A stretch of DNA of 64,000 nt from Caenorhabditis elegans (GCF_000002985.6 NC_003281.10:11594001-11658000); one strand, 5' to 3'. Shown: positions 1-13,667, counted from the first letter of the stretch. Numbers and translations: made by a program. The notes: generated by a model from the letters alone, not told the origin.

Positions 1-3000
1 CCGAACGTATCATAAGTGAATACAGAACACCAATTATGTCCGAGAAAAAGATCCTACTCAGAATATGAACATATTCGAATACATCGGAGGTATATAGATT
101 CCCGAAGACACTTTCCAATTAACCAAACGGTTCAAATTCTAGCAAACATCTCCTTACTTGAATACTCTTGGCCAATGTACGCAGCCGAACGTATCATAAG
201 TGAATACAGAACACCAATTATGTCCGAGAAAAAGATCCTACTCAGAATATGAACATATTCAAAAATATCGGAGGTATATAGATTCCCGAAGAGCCTTTCC
301 AATTAACCAAACGGTTCAAATTCTAGCAAACATCTCCTTACTTGAACACTCTTGGCCAATGTACGCAGCCGAACGTATCATAAGTGAATACAGAACACCA
401 ATTATGTCCGAGAAAAAGATCCTACTCAGAATATGAACATATTCGAATACATCGGAGGTATATAGATTCCCGAAGACACTTTCCAATTAACCAAACGGTT
501 CAAATTCTAGCAAACATCTCCTTACTTGAATACTCTTGGCCAATTTACGCAGCCGAACGTATCATAAGTGAATACAGAACACCAATTATGTCCGAGAAAA
601 AGATCCTACTCAGAATATGAACATATTCAAAAATATCGGAGGTATATAGATTCCCGAAGAGCCTTTCCAATTAACCAAACGGTTCAAATTCTAGCAAACA
701 TCTCCTTACTTGAACACTCTTGGCCAATGTACGCAGCCGAACGTATCATAAGTGAATACAGAACACCAATTGTGTCCGAGAAAAAGATCCTACTCAGAAT
801 ATGAACATATTCGAATACATCGGAGGTATATAGATTCCCGAAGAGCCTTTCCAATTAACCAAACGGTTCAAATTCTAGCAAACATCTCCTTACTTGAACA
901 CTCTTGGCCAATGTACGCAGCCGAACGTATCATAAGTGAATACAGAACACCAATTATGTCCGAGAAAAAGATCCTACTCAGAATATGAACATATTCGAAT
1001 ACATCGGAGGTATATAGATTCCCGAAGACACTTTCCAATTAACCAAACGGTTCAAATTCTAGCAAACATCTCCTTACTTGAATACTCTTGGCCAATTTAC
1101 GCAGCCGAACGTATCATAAGTGAATACAGAACACCAATTATGTCCGAGAAAAAGATCCTACTCAGAATATGAACATATTCAAAAATATCGGAGGTATATA
1201 GATTCCCGAAGAGCCTTTCCAATTAACCAAACGGTTCAAATTCTAGCAAACATCTCCTTACTTGAACACTCTTGGCCAATGTACGCAGCCGAACGTATCA
1301 TAAGTGAATACAGAACACCAATTGTGTCCGAGAAAAAGATCCTAATGAACATATTCAAAAATATCGGAGGTATATAGATTCCCGAAGAGCCTTTCCAATT
1401 AACCAAACGGTTCAAATTCTAGCAAACATCTCCTTACTTGAACACTCTTGGCCAATGTACGCAGCCGAACGTATCATAAGTGAATACAGAACACCAATTA
1501 TGTCCGAGAAAAAGATCCTACTCAGAATATGAACATATTCGAATACATCGGAGGTATATAGATTCCCGAAGACACTTTCCAATTAACCAAACGGTTCAAA
1601 TTCTAGCAAACATCTCCTTACTTGAACACTCTTGGCCAATGTACGCAGCCGAACGTATCATAAGTGAATACAGAACACCAATTATGTCCGAGAAAAAGAT
1701 CCTACTCAGAATATGAACATATTCGAATACATCGGAGGTATATAGATTCCCGAAGACACTTTCCAATTAACCAAACGGTTCAAATTCTAGCAAACATCTC
1801 CTTACTTGAATACTCTTGGCCAATTTACGCAGCCGAACGTATCATAAGTGAATACAGAACACCAATTATGTCCGAGAAAAAGATCCTACTCAGAATATGA
1901 ACATATTCGAATACATCGGAGGTATATAGATTCCCGAAGAGCCTTTCCAATTAACCAAACGGTTCAAATTCTAGCAAACATCTCCTTACTTGAACACTCT
2001 TGGCCAATGTACGCAGCCGAACGTATCATAAGTGAATACAGAACACCAATTATGTCCGAGAAAAAGATCCTACTCAGAATATGAACATATTCAAAAATAT
2101 CGGAGGTATATAGATTCCCGAAGAGCCTTTCCAATTAACCAAACGGTTCAAATTCTAGCAAACATCTCCTTACTTGAATACTCTTGGCCAATGTACGCAG
2201 CCGAACGTATCATAAGTGAATACAGAACACCAATTATGTCCGAGAAAAAGATCCTACTCAGAATATGAACATATTCGAATACATCGGAGGTATATAGATT
2301 CCCGAAGACACTTTCCAATTAACCAAACGGTTCAAATTCTAGCAAACATCTCCTTACTTGAATACTCTTGGCCAATTTACGCAGCCGAACGTATCATAAG
2401 TGAATACAGAACACCAATTATGTCCGAGAAAAAGATCCTACTCAGAATATGAACATATTCGAATACATCGGAGGTATATAGATTCCCGAAGACACTTTCC
2501 AATTAACCAAACGGTTCAAATTCTAGCAAACATCTCCTTACTTGAATACTCTTGGCCAATTTACGCAGCCGAACGTATCATAAGTGAATACAGAACACCA
2601 ATTATGTCCGAGAAAAAGATCCTACTCAGAATATGAACATATTCGAATACATCGGAGGTATATAGATTCCCGAAGAGCCTTTCCAATTAACCAAACGGTT
2701 CAAATACTAGCAAACATCTCCTTACTTGAATACTCTTTTTCAATTTACGCAGCCGAACGTATCATAAGTGAATACAGAACAGCAATTATGTCCGAGAAAA
2801 AGATCCTACTCAGAATATGAACATATTCGAATACATCGGAGGTATATAGATTCCCGAAGACACTTTCCAATTAACCAAACGGTTCAAATACTAGCAAACA
2901 TCTCCTTACTTGAATACTCTTGGCCAATTTACGCAGCCGAACGTATCATAAGTGAATACAGAACACCAATTATGTCCGAGAAAAAGATCCTACTCAGAAT

Positions 3001-6000
3001 ATGAACATATTCAAAAATATCGGAGGTATATAGATTCCCGAAGAGCCTTTCCAATTAACCAAACGGTTCAAATTCTAGCAAACATCTCCTTACTTGAACA
3101 CTCTTGGCCAATGTACGCAGCCGAACGTATCATAAGTGAATACAGAACACCAATTGTGTCCGAGAAAAAGATCCTAATGAACATATTCAAAAATATCGGA
3201 GGTATATAGATTCCCGAAGAGCCTTTCCAATTAACCAAACGGTTCAAATTCTAGCAAACATCTCCTTACTTGAACACTCTTGGCCAATGTACGCAGCCGA
3301 ACGTATCATAAGTGAATACAGAACACCAATTATGTCCGAGAAAAAGATCCTACTCAGAATATGAACATATTCGAATACATCGGAGGTATATAGATTCCCG
3401 AAGACACTTTCCAATTAACCAAACGGTTCAAATTCTAGCAAACATCTCCTTACTTGAATACTCTTGGCCAATTTACGCAGCCGAACGTATCATAAGTGAA
3501 TACAGAACACCAATTATGTCCGAGAAAAAGATCCTACTCAGAATATGAACATATTCAAAAATATCGGAGGTATATAGATTCCCGAAGACACTTTCCAATT
3601 AACCAAACGGTTCAAATTCTAGCAAACATCTCCTTACTTGAATACTCTTGGCCAATTTACGCAGCCGAACGTATCATAAGTGAATACAGAACACCAATTA
3701 TGTCCGAGAAAAAGATCCTACTCAGAATATGAACATATTCAAAAATATCGGAGGTATATAGATTCCCGAAGACACTTTCCAATTAACCAAACGGTTCAAA
3801 TTCTAGCAAACATCTCCTTACTTGAATACTCTTGGCCAATTTACGCAGCCGAACGTATCATAAGTGAATACAGAACACCAATTATGTCCGAGAAAAAGAT
3901 CCTACTCAGAATATGAACATATTCGAATACATCGGAGGTATATAGATTCCCGAAGAGCCTTTCCAATTAACCAAACGGTTCAAATTCTAGCAAACATCTC
4001 CTTACTTGAATACTCTTGGCCAATTTACGCAGCCGAACGTATCATAAGTGAATACAGAACACCAATTATGTCCGAGAAAAAGATCCTACTCAGAATATGA
4101 ACATATTCGAATACATCGGAGGTATATAGATTCCCGAAGACACTTTCCAATTAACCAAACGGTTCAAATTCTAGCAAACATCTCCTTACTTGAACACTCT
4201 TGGCCAATGTACGCAGCCGAACGTATCATAAGTGAATACAGAACACCAATTATGTCCGAGAAAAAGATCCTACTCAGAATATGAACATATTCAAAAATAT
4301 CGGAGGTATATAGATTCCCGAAGAGCCTTTCCAATTAACCAAACGGTTCAAATTCTAGCAAACATCTCCTTACTTGAACACTCTTGGCCAATGTACGCAG
4401 CCGAACGTATCATAAGTGAATACAGAACACCAATTATGTCCGAGAAAAAGATCCTACTCAGAATATGAACATATTCGAATACATCAGAGGTATATAGAGT
4501 CCCGAAGAGCCTTTCCAATTAACCAAACGGTTCAAATTCTAGCAAACATCTCCTTACTTGAACACTCTTGGCCAATGTACGCAGCCGAACGTATCATAAG
4601 TGAATACAGAACACCAATTATGTCCGAGAAAAAGATCCTACTCAGAATATGAACATATTCGAATACATCAGAGGTATATAGAGTCCCGAAGAGCCTTTCC
4701 AATTAACCAAACGGTTCAAATTCTAGCAAACATCTCCTTACTTGAACACTCTTGGCCAATGTACGCAGCCGAACGTATCATAAGTGAATACAGAACACCA
4801 ATTATGTCCGAGAAAAAGATCCTACTCAGAATATGAACATATTCGAATACATCGGAGGTATATAGATTCCCGAAGACACTTTCCAATTAACCAAACGGTT
4901 CAAATTCTAGCAAACATCTCCTTACTTGAACACTCTTGGCCAATGTACGCAGCCGAACGTATCATAAGTGAATACAGAACACCAATTATGTCCGAGAAAA
5001 AGATCCTACTCAGAATATGAACATATTCAAAAATATCGGAGGTATATAGATTCCCGAAGAGCCTTTCCAATTAACCAAACGGTTCAAATTCTAGCAAACA
5101 TCTCCTTACTTGAACACTCTTGGCCAATGTACGCAGCCGAACGTATCATAAGTGAATACAGAACACCAATTGTGTCCGAGAAAAAGATCCTACTCAGAAT
5201 ATGAACATATTCGAATACATCAGAGGTATATAGATTCCCGAAGAGCCTTTCCAATTAACCAAACGGTTCAAATTCTAGCAAACATCTCCTTACTTGAACA
5301 CTCTTGGCCAATGTACGCAGCCGAACGTATCATAAGTGAATACAGAACACCAATTGTGTCCGAGAAAAAGATCCTACTCAGAATATGAACATATTCAAAA
5401 ATATCGGAGGTATATAGATTCCCGAAGAGCCTTTCCAATTAACCAAACGGTTCAAATTCTAGCAAACATCTCCTTACTTGAACACTCTTGGCCAATGTAC
5501 GCAGCCGAACGTATCATAAGTGAATACAGAACACCAATTATGTCCGAGAAAAAGATCCTACTCAGAATATGAACATATTCGAATACATCGGAGGTATATA
5601 GATTCCCGAAGACACTTTCCAATTAACCAAACGGTTCAAATTCTAGCAAACATCTCCTTACTTGAATACTCTTGGCCAATTTACGCAGCCGAACGTATCA
5701 TAAGTGAATACAGAACACCAATTATGTCCGAGAAAAAGATCCTACTCAGAATATGAACATATTCGAATACATCGGAGGTATATAGATTCCCGAAGAGCCT
5801 TTCCAATTAACCAAACGGTTCAAATTCTAGCAAACATCTCCTTACTTGAATACTCTTGGCCAATTTACGCAGCCGAACGTATCATAAGTGAATACAGAAC
5901 ACCAATTATGTCCGAGAAAAAGATCCTACTCAGAATATGAACATATTCGAATACATCGGAGGTATATAGATTCCCGAAGACACTTTCCAATTAACCAAAC

Positions 6001-8360
6001 GGTTCAAATTCTAGCAAACATCTCCTTACTTGAACACTCTTGGCCAATGTACGCAGCCGAACGTATCATAAGTGAATACAGAACACCAATTGTGTCCGAG
6101 AAAAAGATCCTACTCAGAATATGAACATATTCGAATACATCGGAGGTATATAGATTCCCGAAGAGCCTTTCCAATTAACCAAACGGTTCAAATTCTAGCA
6201 AACATCTCCTTACTTGAACACTCTTGGCCAATGTACGCAGCCGAACGTATCATAAGTGAATACAGAACACCAATTGTGTCCGAGAAAAAGATCCTACTCA
6301 GAATATGAACATATTCAAAAATATCGGAGGTATATAGATTCCCGAAGAGCCTTTCCAATTAACCAAACGGTTCAAATTCTAGCAAACATCTCCTTACTTG
6401 AATACTCTTGGCCAATTTACGCAGCCGAACGTATCATAAGTGAATACAGAACACCAATTATGTCCGAGAAGAAGATCCTACTCAGAATATGAACATATTC
6501 GAATACATCGGAGGTATATAGATTCCCGAAGAGCCTTTCCAATTAACCAAACGGTTCAAATTCTAGCAAACATCTCCTTACTTGAACACTCTTGGCCAAT
6601 GTACGCAGCCGAACGTATCATAAGTGAATACAGAACACCAATTGTGTCCGAGAAAAAGATCCTACTCAGAATATGAACATATTCAAAAATATCGGAGGTA
6701 TATAGATTCCCGAAGAGCCTTTCCAATTAACCAAACGGTTCAAATTCTAGCAAACATCTCCTTACTTGAATACTCTTGGCCAATTTACGCAGCCGAACGT
6801 ATCATAAGTGAATACAGAACACCAATTATGTCCGAGAAAAAGATCCTACTCAGAATATGAACATATTCGAATACATCGGAGGTATATAGATTCCCGAAGA
6901 GCCTTTCCAATTAACCAAACGGTTCAAATTCTAGCAAACATCTCCTTACTTGAACACTCTTGGCCAATGTACGCAGCCGAACGTATCATAAGTGAATACA
7001 GAACACCAATTGTGTCCGAGAAAAAGATCCTACTCAGAATATGAACATATTCGAATACATCGGAGGTATATAGATTCCCGAAGAGCCTTTCCAATTAACC
7101 AAACGGTTCAAATTCTAGCAAACATCTCCTTACTTGAACACTCTTGGCCAATGTACGCAGCCGAACGTATCATAAGTGAATACAGAACACCAATTGTGTC
7201 CGAGAAAAAGATCCGACTCAGAATATGAACATATTCGAATACATCGGAGGTATATAGATTCCCGAAGACACTTTCCAATTAACCAAACGGTTCAAATTCT
7301 AGCAAACATCTCCTTACTTGAACACTCTTGGCCAATGTACGCAGCCGAACGTATCATAAGTGAATACAGAACACCAATTATGTCCGAGAAAAAGATCCTA
7401 CTCAGAATATGAACATATTCAAAAACATCGGAGGTATATAGATTCCCGAAGAGCCTTTCCAATTAACCAAACGGGTCAAATTCTAGCAAACATCTCCTTA
7501 CTTGAACACTCTTGGCCAATGTACGCAGCCGAACGTATCATAAGTGAATACAGAACACCAATTGTGTCCGAGAAAAAGATCCTACTCAGAATATGAACAT
7601 ATTCAAAAATATCGGAGGTATATAGATTCCCGAAGAGCCTTTCCAATTAACCAAACGGTTCAAATTCTAGCAAACATCTCCTTACTTGAATACTCTTGGC
7701 CAATTTACGCAGCCGAACGTATCATAAGTGAATACAGAACACCAATTATGTCCGAGAAGAAGATCCTACTCAGAATATGAACATATTCGAATACATCGGA
7801 GGTATATAGATTCCCGAAGAGCCTTTCCAATTAACCAAACGGTTCAAATTCTAGCAAACATCTCCTTACTTGAACACTCTTGGCCAATGTACGCAGCCGA
7901 ACGTATCATAAGTGAATACAGAACACCAATTGTGTCCGAGAAAAAGATCCTACTCAGAATATGAACATATTCGAATACATCGGAGGTATATAGATTCCCG
8001 AAGAGCCTTTCCAATTAACCAAACGGTTCAAATTCTAGCAAACATCTCCTTACTTGAACACTCTTGGCCAATGTACGCAGCCGAACGTATCATAAGTGAA
8101 TACAGAACACCAATTGTGTCCGAGAAAAAGATCCTACTCAGAATATGAACATATTCGAATACATCGGAGGTATATAGATTCCCGAAGAGCCTTTCCAATT
8201 AACCAAACGGTTCAAATTCTAGCAAACATCTCCTTACTTGAACACTCTTGGCCAATGTACGCAGCCGAACGTATCATAAGTGAATACAGAACACCAATTG
8301 TGTCCGAGAAAAAGATCCTACTCAGAATATGAACATATTCAAAAATATCGAAGGAAAATA
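1..8360. repeat. 184-bp tandem satellite, about 45 copies
   Basis: The block is a head-to-tail array with a strict 184-bp period, open at the left window edge and decaying at about 8340-8360. Copies differ at a few linked sites: CGAATACAT versus AAAAATAT, GACACTTT versus GAGCCTTT, AATACTC versus AACACTC, CAATGTAC versus CAATTTAC, and ATTATGTCC versus ATTGTGTCC. The variants are shuffled among copies, as expected from unequal exchange or conversion. Two units, near 1344 and 3174, lack the same 8 bases (CTCAGAAT) and are 176 bp. Each unit carries a 78-codon open frame that overlaps the next, but 184 is not a multiple of 3 and every copy has the same stop, so I regard these frames as incidental. 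Confidence 0.97.
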
Positions 8361-9362
8361 GATGACTGGCAGGTACGAGCAATGGGCTCGAATCGGAGAA
8401 TAATCAAGGATATTTGAATGGCAAAGCAAAGTAGATCGAACGATGAGTTTGCAAATGGTGCAATCACGATAGACAACAACGTTTTGGAGGCCCTGGAGCC
8501 TCTCCCTTCGAGAGAGATACTTCAAAGCATGGATATGCGGAGAATGAAATTGAGTGGAGACATGTATCTATACGAGTTCCGAAACATACATGTCTCATTG
8601 AGAAGCTTGTGATTTTTTTATAATCATAGAACATGGAACGCGACAGTGATGCCAACCGCAAACGAATGCAGACTAATTGGGGTTCACCTGGACTCTATGA
8701 TGTGCATGAGAGAGCAGGAGGCCAACATCAAGAAGAAGATTCAAAGTCAGCTCAACCAACTGAAGCGGTTGACACGTACAAGATGGGGGTTGCAACAAAG
8801 AGCTGATGCTAAGCACTTTCAAAGCGATAAGCAGGTGCAACTTACGCCTGCCGCTAGTCCCGACTTTCAAGAAAACGACAACGGAGTCCCTGGATGCCGC
8901 GTACAGGGCACTCAAGGCTCTGTGAAGCTTACACTGCCAGCATTGAAGAGAGGCAACCTCAAATGTGTGCCAAGTGCGGAGACACGTCTGGAGAAGTCAA
9001 GCTTATTAAGCTGCTTCCCTGCAGTACCAATGTCACCGATGGACATGTGGAAGGAGCATAAAGCTGTGGCAGAAGAGCGCGGGCTCTCCATAACCCCATT
9101 GATTCGTTACCTGGATCCCATCGTTTCTCTCGAAAGCAGCTCCTCTTTGTTCACATCTCCAATATCCTAGCAGCGAGCTCTCCGGTTTGCTCTTGCAAAT
9201 CCATTGATTCCCTCAGGCCAATCGTACTCGACGAAGTCTTCAGGCTCGACCTGGAGAGGAATTTTGATATTATTTTCAAATTATTCGATTATCACATACC
9301 ATAAATCGGAGTCCTCTTGGCTGACAGTTGGAGTTGCGGGAGTTTCCGGGTCTTCCTTCTGA
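8361..9362. pseudogene. Coding-like fragments on both strands, probable decayed gene
   Basis: Several stretches look protein-coding but do not join into one frame. On the plus strand these are 8418-8612, 8633-8806 (MERDSDANRKRM at its start), 8812-8924 in another frame, and 8924-9061 with a CAKCGD motif followed by a further cysteine. On the minus strand 9167-9250 reads VEPEDFVEYDWPEGINGF after a CTCTCCAG acceptor. It runs into a stop at 9167-9169, and the same frame stays open beyond it (SRETMGSR near 9115). A candidate preceding minus-strand exon ends about 9300-9360 (SQEDSDL). The base composition is more GC-rich and codon-like than its surroundings. I do not recognise the family. It could be one broken gene or two overlapping relics. 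Confidence 0.35.
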
Positions 9363-10509
9363 AACTATTTGAAATTTTAAGTCATAGAAATCGGGCGAAA
9401 AAAAATATTTAAAAATTAAGAATGACACGAGCTTTACAGTTATGCACAAGTTATCTTTCTCCAAAAATGCGGTACCCGGTCTTGACACGACAACTGTTTG
9501 TTTAACGGGAGAAGGTGTGTGCCTTTAAATGTAACTTTGAACTGTAACTTTGAATTCTTTCTGCGGCGGTGTTTTCATCGATTTTGCATTCTTTTTTATA
9601 TATTAAAAAAATTTTTATTGATTTAAAAACACCTAAATTTTTACAATTCTAAGAAAGTCATGTTTAAAAATCGATAAAAACTCCACGGAACCAAAAGTTT
9701 GTAGTTACAGTACTCCTTAAAAGCGCACACCTTTTCGTTTCTCAGAAAAACTTGACGTTTCGAAACCGGGAACTGCGCTATTAACTTAAAATCGATTTAA
9801 AATCGCGAAATTTTGCGTCAGGGTAAACGAGCATGCAAAAAAGGCCTACAGTGGAGCATTTGTGCAACGCAAAGTAAAAAATTACAAAAAAATAAGCAAA
9901 TTTAAAAAAAACAGCCGTTCTCCACGCTACCCATCGGAAAAAATGAATAAAAATGAACAACAATTCCTCAATTTGAACAAAAAATGCCGCGTTGAATGAG
10001 AGAGAGGGACGAATTGAAAATAAAAATGGCTAGATCAAAAATAAATTTTTGTGGTAGGTCTAGAACCTTTCGATTTTTTGTTTTAAAATCATTTTTAGCG
10101 CTTTTATATCACAAAAATTAGTTTTTGATTAACTAATTGATTAAAATACTAATTGTCGTAAACTCCGTAAGCGATGTCTGATAAACTGATTTAGAATTGT
10201 ATTCGCTGCCGCCCAATCAAATGTTTTGCGCGTCAATTAAAATGCCTTGTACGCAGATGCGCGTCGCGTGTTTCGGATGCTCGTATGGACTGACAATGTC
10301 CCCAAAAATGATTATTTCTGCTATGATCTTCGACGACTGCGCTGAGATGATCTGGAAAATTCAGATTTTTATGGATTTTGGTGAAATCCATCAAAATTTT
10401 GGTGCCAAAAATGCCCGAAAATGGCAGAATTTTCACAAAAAATCCTTAAATTTTGCCTAAAATGGCGGAAGAATTTATCGATTTTTCAGTGCTCCGAAAT
10501 TCACGATAA
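9363..10509. other. AT-rich spacer, no gene seen
   Basis: Long A and T runs with no convincing splice-bounded frame. At 10190-10310 there is a short more GC-rich patch with CpG-containing words (GCGCGTCGCG), which resembles the repeat cores found elsewhere in the window. Confidence 0.5.
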
Positions 10510-10710
10510 ATGATGCAATCAGATATGAAATACAAGAAGGTCGTGAGCCAGCGAAAACGAGAAGCTCAGCTGAAAAAGGCCAAGGAAATGGAGGTGATGC
10601 TCGCCGAGCTCCGTCGGGGAAAGCCGTTCAAAATGCCGTCGATTTTTACAAAGACTTTTTTTTTTCGAAATTTTCGATTTTTTTTAAATGGAAACGCGAC
10701 AAATCGATAA
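10510..10710 (+). CDS. Short lysine-rich coiled-coil frame, possible 5' exon
   Basis: The frame starts ATGATGCAATCAGATATG and gives about 45 residues rich in Lys, Arg, Glu and Ala (QRKREAQLKKAKEMEVMLAE), typical of a charged coiled coil. It then degrades into poly-Phe and Asn from AT-rich DNA, so only about 10510-10650 is credible as coding. It lies just outside or at the left end of the inverted-repeat block described below. It could be an upstream exon of the gene ending at 13927, or an isolated relic. No family recognised. Confidence 0.3.
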   Translation: MMQSDMKYKKVVSQRKREAQLKKAKEMEVMLAELRRGKPFKMPSIFTKTFFFRNFRFFLNGNATNR

Positions 10711-10869
10711 TATTTCGAAAAAAAAACGACAAATTTTCGATTTTTTTTTAAATTTTAATTTTTCGTCCAAAATTCTCTCTAAAGACTCTGGAAAATTGCA
10801 ATTTAAGCTGAAAAAAGTGCATTTTCGGAGCAAAATTTTATATTTTTCCACATAAAACTCAGATAAATG

Positions 10870-11100
10870 GTTTGGAGTCTAATTAGAGAGAACCCGGTTT
10901 AATCCTAATCTTTCCCAATCAAAATAGATGAAAAGCGAGTCAAATTAGAAGCAGGCAAAAGCGAGTCTAATTAGAAGGAGGCCGAGTCTAAATAGATGAA
11001 AAGTGAGTCTGATTAGAAGCAGGCAAAAGCGAGTCTAATTAGAAGGAACCACTTCTAAATAGATAGAAACTGAATCTAAATAGATAGAAACTGAGTCTGG
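10870..11100. repeat. Array of TCTAATTAGA-type units, left
   Basis: Imperfect tandem units of about 20-35 bp with the core GAGTCTAATTAGAAG or GTCTAAATAGATG. The core TCTAATTAGA is a palindrome and contains TAATTA, the classic homeodomain target word. A related array lies at 15340-15545. Confidence 0.75.
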
Positions 11101-11280
11101 AGAGTTTCTTTTTTGTCTGTTTTTAAAATTAATCAATAAAACATTTCTTTTTCGCTTTTTTCAATTATTTAATAAAATCGTTCATTGCTTTTCTGTTTTA
11201 TATAAAATTATTTGTTATTTTGAATCATTGTCGCGTTGCATGAAAATATATTGTTATTATTATTGAAAAGTCTACATATA

Positions 11281-11742
11281 CAGTGTGGGAAAGTTCTATA
11301 GGACCCCCCCTAATTTGAAGGTTTGAGGAACTTCCGAAAATTTTTTTGAAAAACTGCTAATGCCGTTCGTTTTTAAATTGAAAAAAACCTATATACATTT
11401 TTTTCCAGAAGTTTATCTCAAAAACTGAGGTCGCGCTGGAAAAAACGTCAAAATCCAGTGTGAAACTTCTATAGGACCCCCCGTTTTTTTTCACGATTTT
11501 TACTAAAATCAACAGATTTTGGAATTTTTGACAAAGCTCAAATCAAGTTTGAGTTAGAAATGAGTTCAGATAAGCAGTTTTGACTTTAAAAAATTAATAC
11601 GAAATGTTCTCGTGGGATCTCCAGACTGGTTCTGATTCTTCCGATCTTTGATGTTCAAGTCTGTTTCAAGCTTCCTGGTGCTCTCGGTAATGCCAAAACT
11701 TGATAAACTCTCTTTAACAAGTTCCTACTAAAATTCCTAGCA
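11281..11742 (+). repeat. Tc3 left terminal inverted repeat
   Basis: About 462 bp, reverse-complementary to about 13156-13617. Transposase binding and cleavage occur at the outer end. The outermost word CAGTGTGGGA is conserved in both arms. Confidence 0.9.
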
Positions 11743-11999
11743 CGCACTTTAGATGTTTCGACTGTGTAGTCAAGCTGATTTGGCAAAATATGCAGCAGGA
11801 AACAATGGAAGGCTTATCAGGAATCAAATCGTTTTTCTTTGATTACAAGGTTCCATGGGACCAATATTTCAAGTTAAATTGTCCCTCACAGATGTTATTT
11901 ACTATTTTTTGCGTGAATTATTAAATGTGGAATTGTGGCATGTGTTGTGGCACACATATAGAGGCTGGAAAGCTTACTTCGAAAGCAGTCTAACTTGCA

Positions 12000-13037
12000 A
12001 TGCCTCGAGGATCTGCCCTTTCGGACACTGAACGCGCTCAGCTGGATGTTATGAAATTGCTCAATGTGTCCCTGCATGAAATGAGTAGGAAAATTTCCCG
12101 TTCTCGACACTGTATTCGCGAGTATCTGAAGGATCCGGTGAGCTACGGTACATCTAAAAGAGCTCCTCGTCGCAAAGCTCTCTCCGTGCGTGACGAACGA
12201 AATGTGATTCGTGCTGCCTCCAACTCCTGTAAGACGGCAAGAGATATTCGCAATGAGCTTCAATTGTCTGCTTCAAAAAGGACCATCCTCAATGTCATCA
12301 AACGATCTGGTGTAATCGTTCGTCAGAAACTTCGCCCTGCTCCGTTACTCTCTGCAGACCATAAACTCAAGCGATTGGAATTTGCTAAGAACAATATGGG
12401 AACGAATTGGAGTAAAGTGAGAATTTAAAAAAGCAAGAGTGAATAATTAGGATCATTGTTTTAGGTTGTCTTCTCCGATGAAAAGAAATTCAATCTCGAT
12501 GGGCCTGACGGTTGCCGCTACTATTGGCGCGATTTGCGCAAGGAACCAATGGTTTTTTCGAGACGTAATTTTGGAGGAGGAACGGTGATGGTTTGGGGAG
12601 CGTTCACGGAGAAGAAGAAGCTTGAGATACAGTTCGTCAGTAGCAAGATGAACAGCACTGACTATCAGAACGTCTTGGAACTGGAGCTCTCCAAATATCT
12701 TCGTCACTACTCCAGAAAAGACTTTAGATTTCAGCAGGATAATGCGACAATCCATGTGAGCAACTCAACCCGCGACTATTTCAAGCTCAAGAAGATCAAC
12801 CTTTTTGATTGGCCAGCTCGAAGTCCTGATCTCAATCCAATCGAAAATTTGTGGGGGATTCTTGTCCGTATCGTGTATGCTCAGAACAAGACTTACCCAA
12901 CAGTTGCATCGTTGAAGCAAGGAATTCTCGACGCTTGGAAGTCTATTCCGGACAACCAGCTGAAAAGTTTGGTCAGATCAATGGAGGACAGACTGTTTGA
13001 GATCATCCGCACACAAGGAAACCCGATTAACTATTGA
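12000..13037 (+). CDS. Tc3 transposase (Tc3A), two exons
   Basis: Exons are 12000-12416 and 12465-13037, joined by a 48-bp intron (GTGAGA...TTTTAG), giving 329 residues, the length known for Tc3A. The N-terminal half holds the paired-like helix-turn-helix DNA-binding region (residues about 1-135, starting MPRGSALSDTERAQ). The catalytic DD34E triad of the Tc1/mariner family is visible: Asp144 in FSDEKKFN, Asp231 in QQDNATIH and Glu266 in NPIENLWG. It cuts and pastes the element at TA sites in the nucleus. There is no frameshift or stop, so the copy looks coding-competent. Upstream and downstream are the long inverted repeats. Confidence 0.96.
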
Positions 13038-13155
13038 TCCTTTCTTGATTTTAGTATATGAATGTTCTGTTGTTGATCAAAAATAACTGCAACTTGTTAA
13101 TACGCTGTTTCTGACTGGTTTCTTGGGGATGGCGTAAAAATGTTTATGGTGTGTG

Positions 13156-13617
13156 TGCTAGGAATTTTAGTAGGAACTTGTTAAAGAGAGTTTATCAAGT
13201 TTTGGCATTACCGAGAGCACCAGGAAGCTTGAAACAGACTTGAACATCAAAGATCGGAAGAATCAGAACCAGTCTGGAGATCCCACGAGAACATTTCGTA
13301 TTAATTTTTTAAAGTCAAAACTGCTTATCTGAACTCATTTCTAACTCAAACTTGATTTGAGCTTTGTCAAAAATTCCAAAATCTGTTGATTTTAGTAAAA
13401 ATCGTGAAAAAAAACGGGGGGTCCTATAGAAGTTTCACACTGGATTTTGACGTTTTTTCCAGCGCGACCTCAGTTTTTGAGATAAACTTCTGGAAAAAAA
13501 TGTATATAGGTTTTTTTCAATTTAAAAACGAACGGCATTAGCAGTTTTTCAAAAAAATTTTCGGAAGTTCCTCAAACCTTCAAATTAGGGGGGGTCCTAT
13601 AGAACTTTCCCACACTG
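13156..13617 (-). repeat. Tc3 right terminal inverted repeat
   Basis: Reverse complement of 11281-11742. It ends CACACTG next to the TA duplication. Confidence 0.9.
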
Positions 13618-13667
13618 TACTTGCAGATATAATAGGTTTTCTTCAAATGGAACGATTTAAACGATAG

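Larger units (their letters stand above)
11281..13617 (+). mobile_element. Tc3 transposon, full-length
   Basis: The element begins CAGTGTGGGAAAGTTCTATA and ends with its reverse complement, flanked on both sides by TA (11279-11280 and 13618-13619), the Tc1/mariner target-site duplication. Its length is 2337 bp; the known Tc3 is about 2.3 kb. The two ends match over long inverted repeats of about 460 bp (11281 to about 11742, and about 13156 to 13617), as in Tc3. The transposase gene inside is intact. The element sits inside the larger inverted-repeat block at 10.86-15.63 kb and was therefore probably inserted later. Confidence 0.97.

Noticed and set aside
1..8332. 78-residue open frames in every 184-bp unit
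   Set aside because: They follow the repeat period, overlap one another and have no splice or start context; explained by the satellite.
1..8360. CRISPR-like array
   Set aside because: Units are contiguous with no unique spacers, and the genome is eukaryotic.
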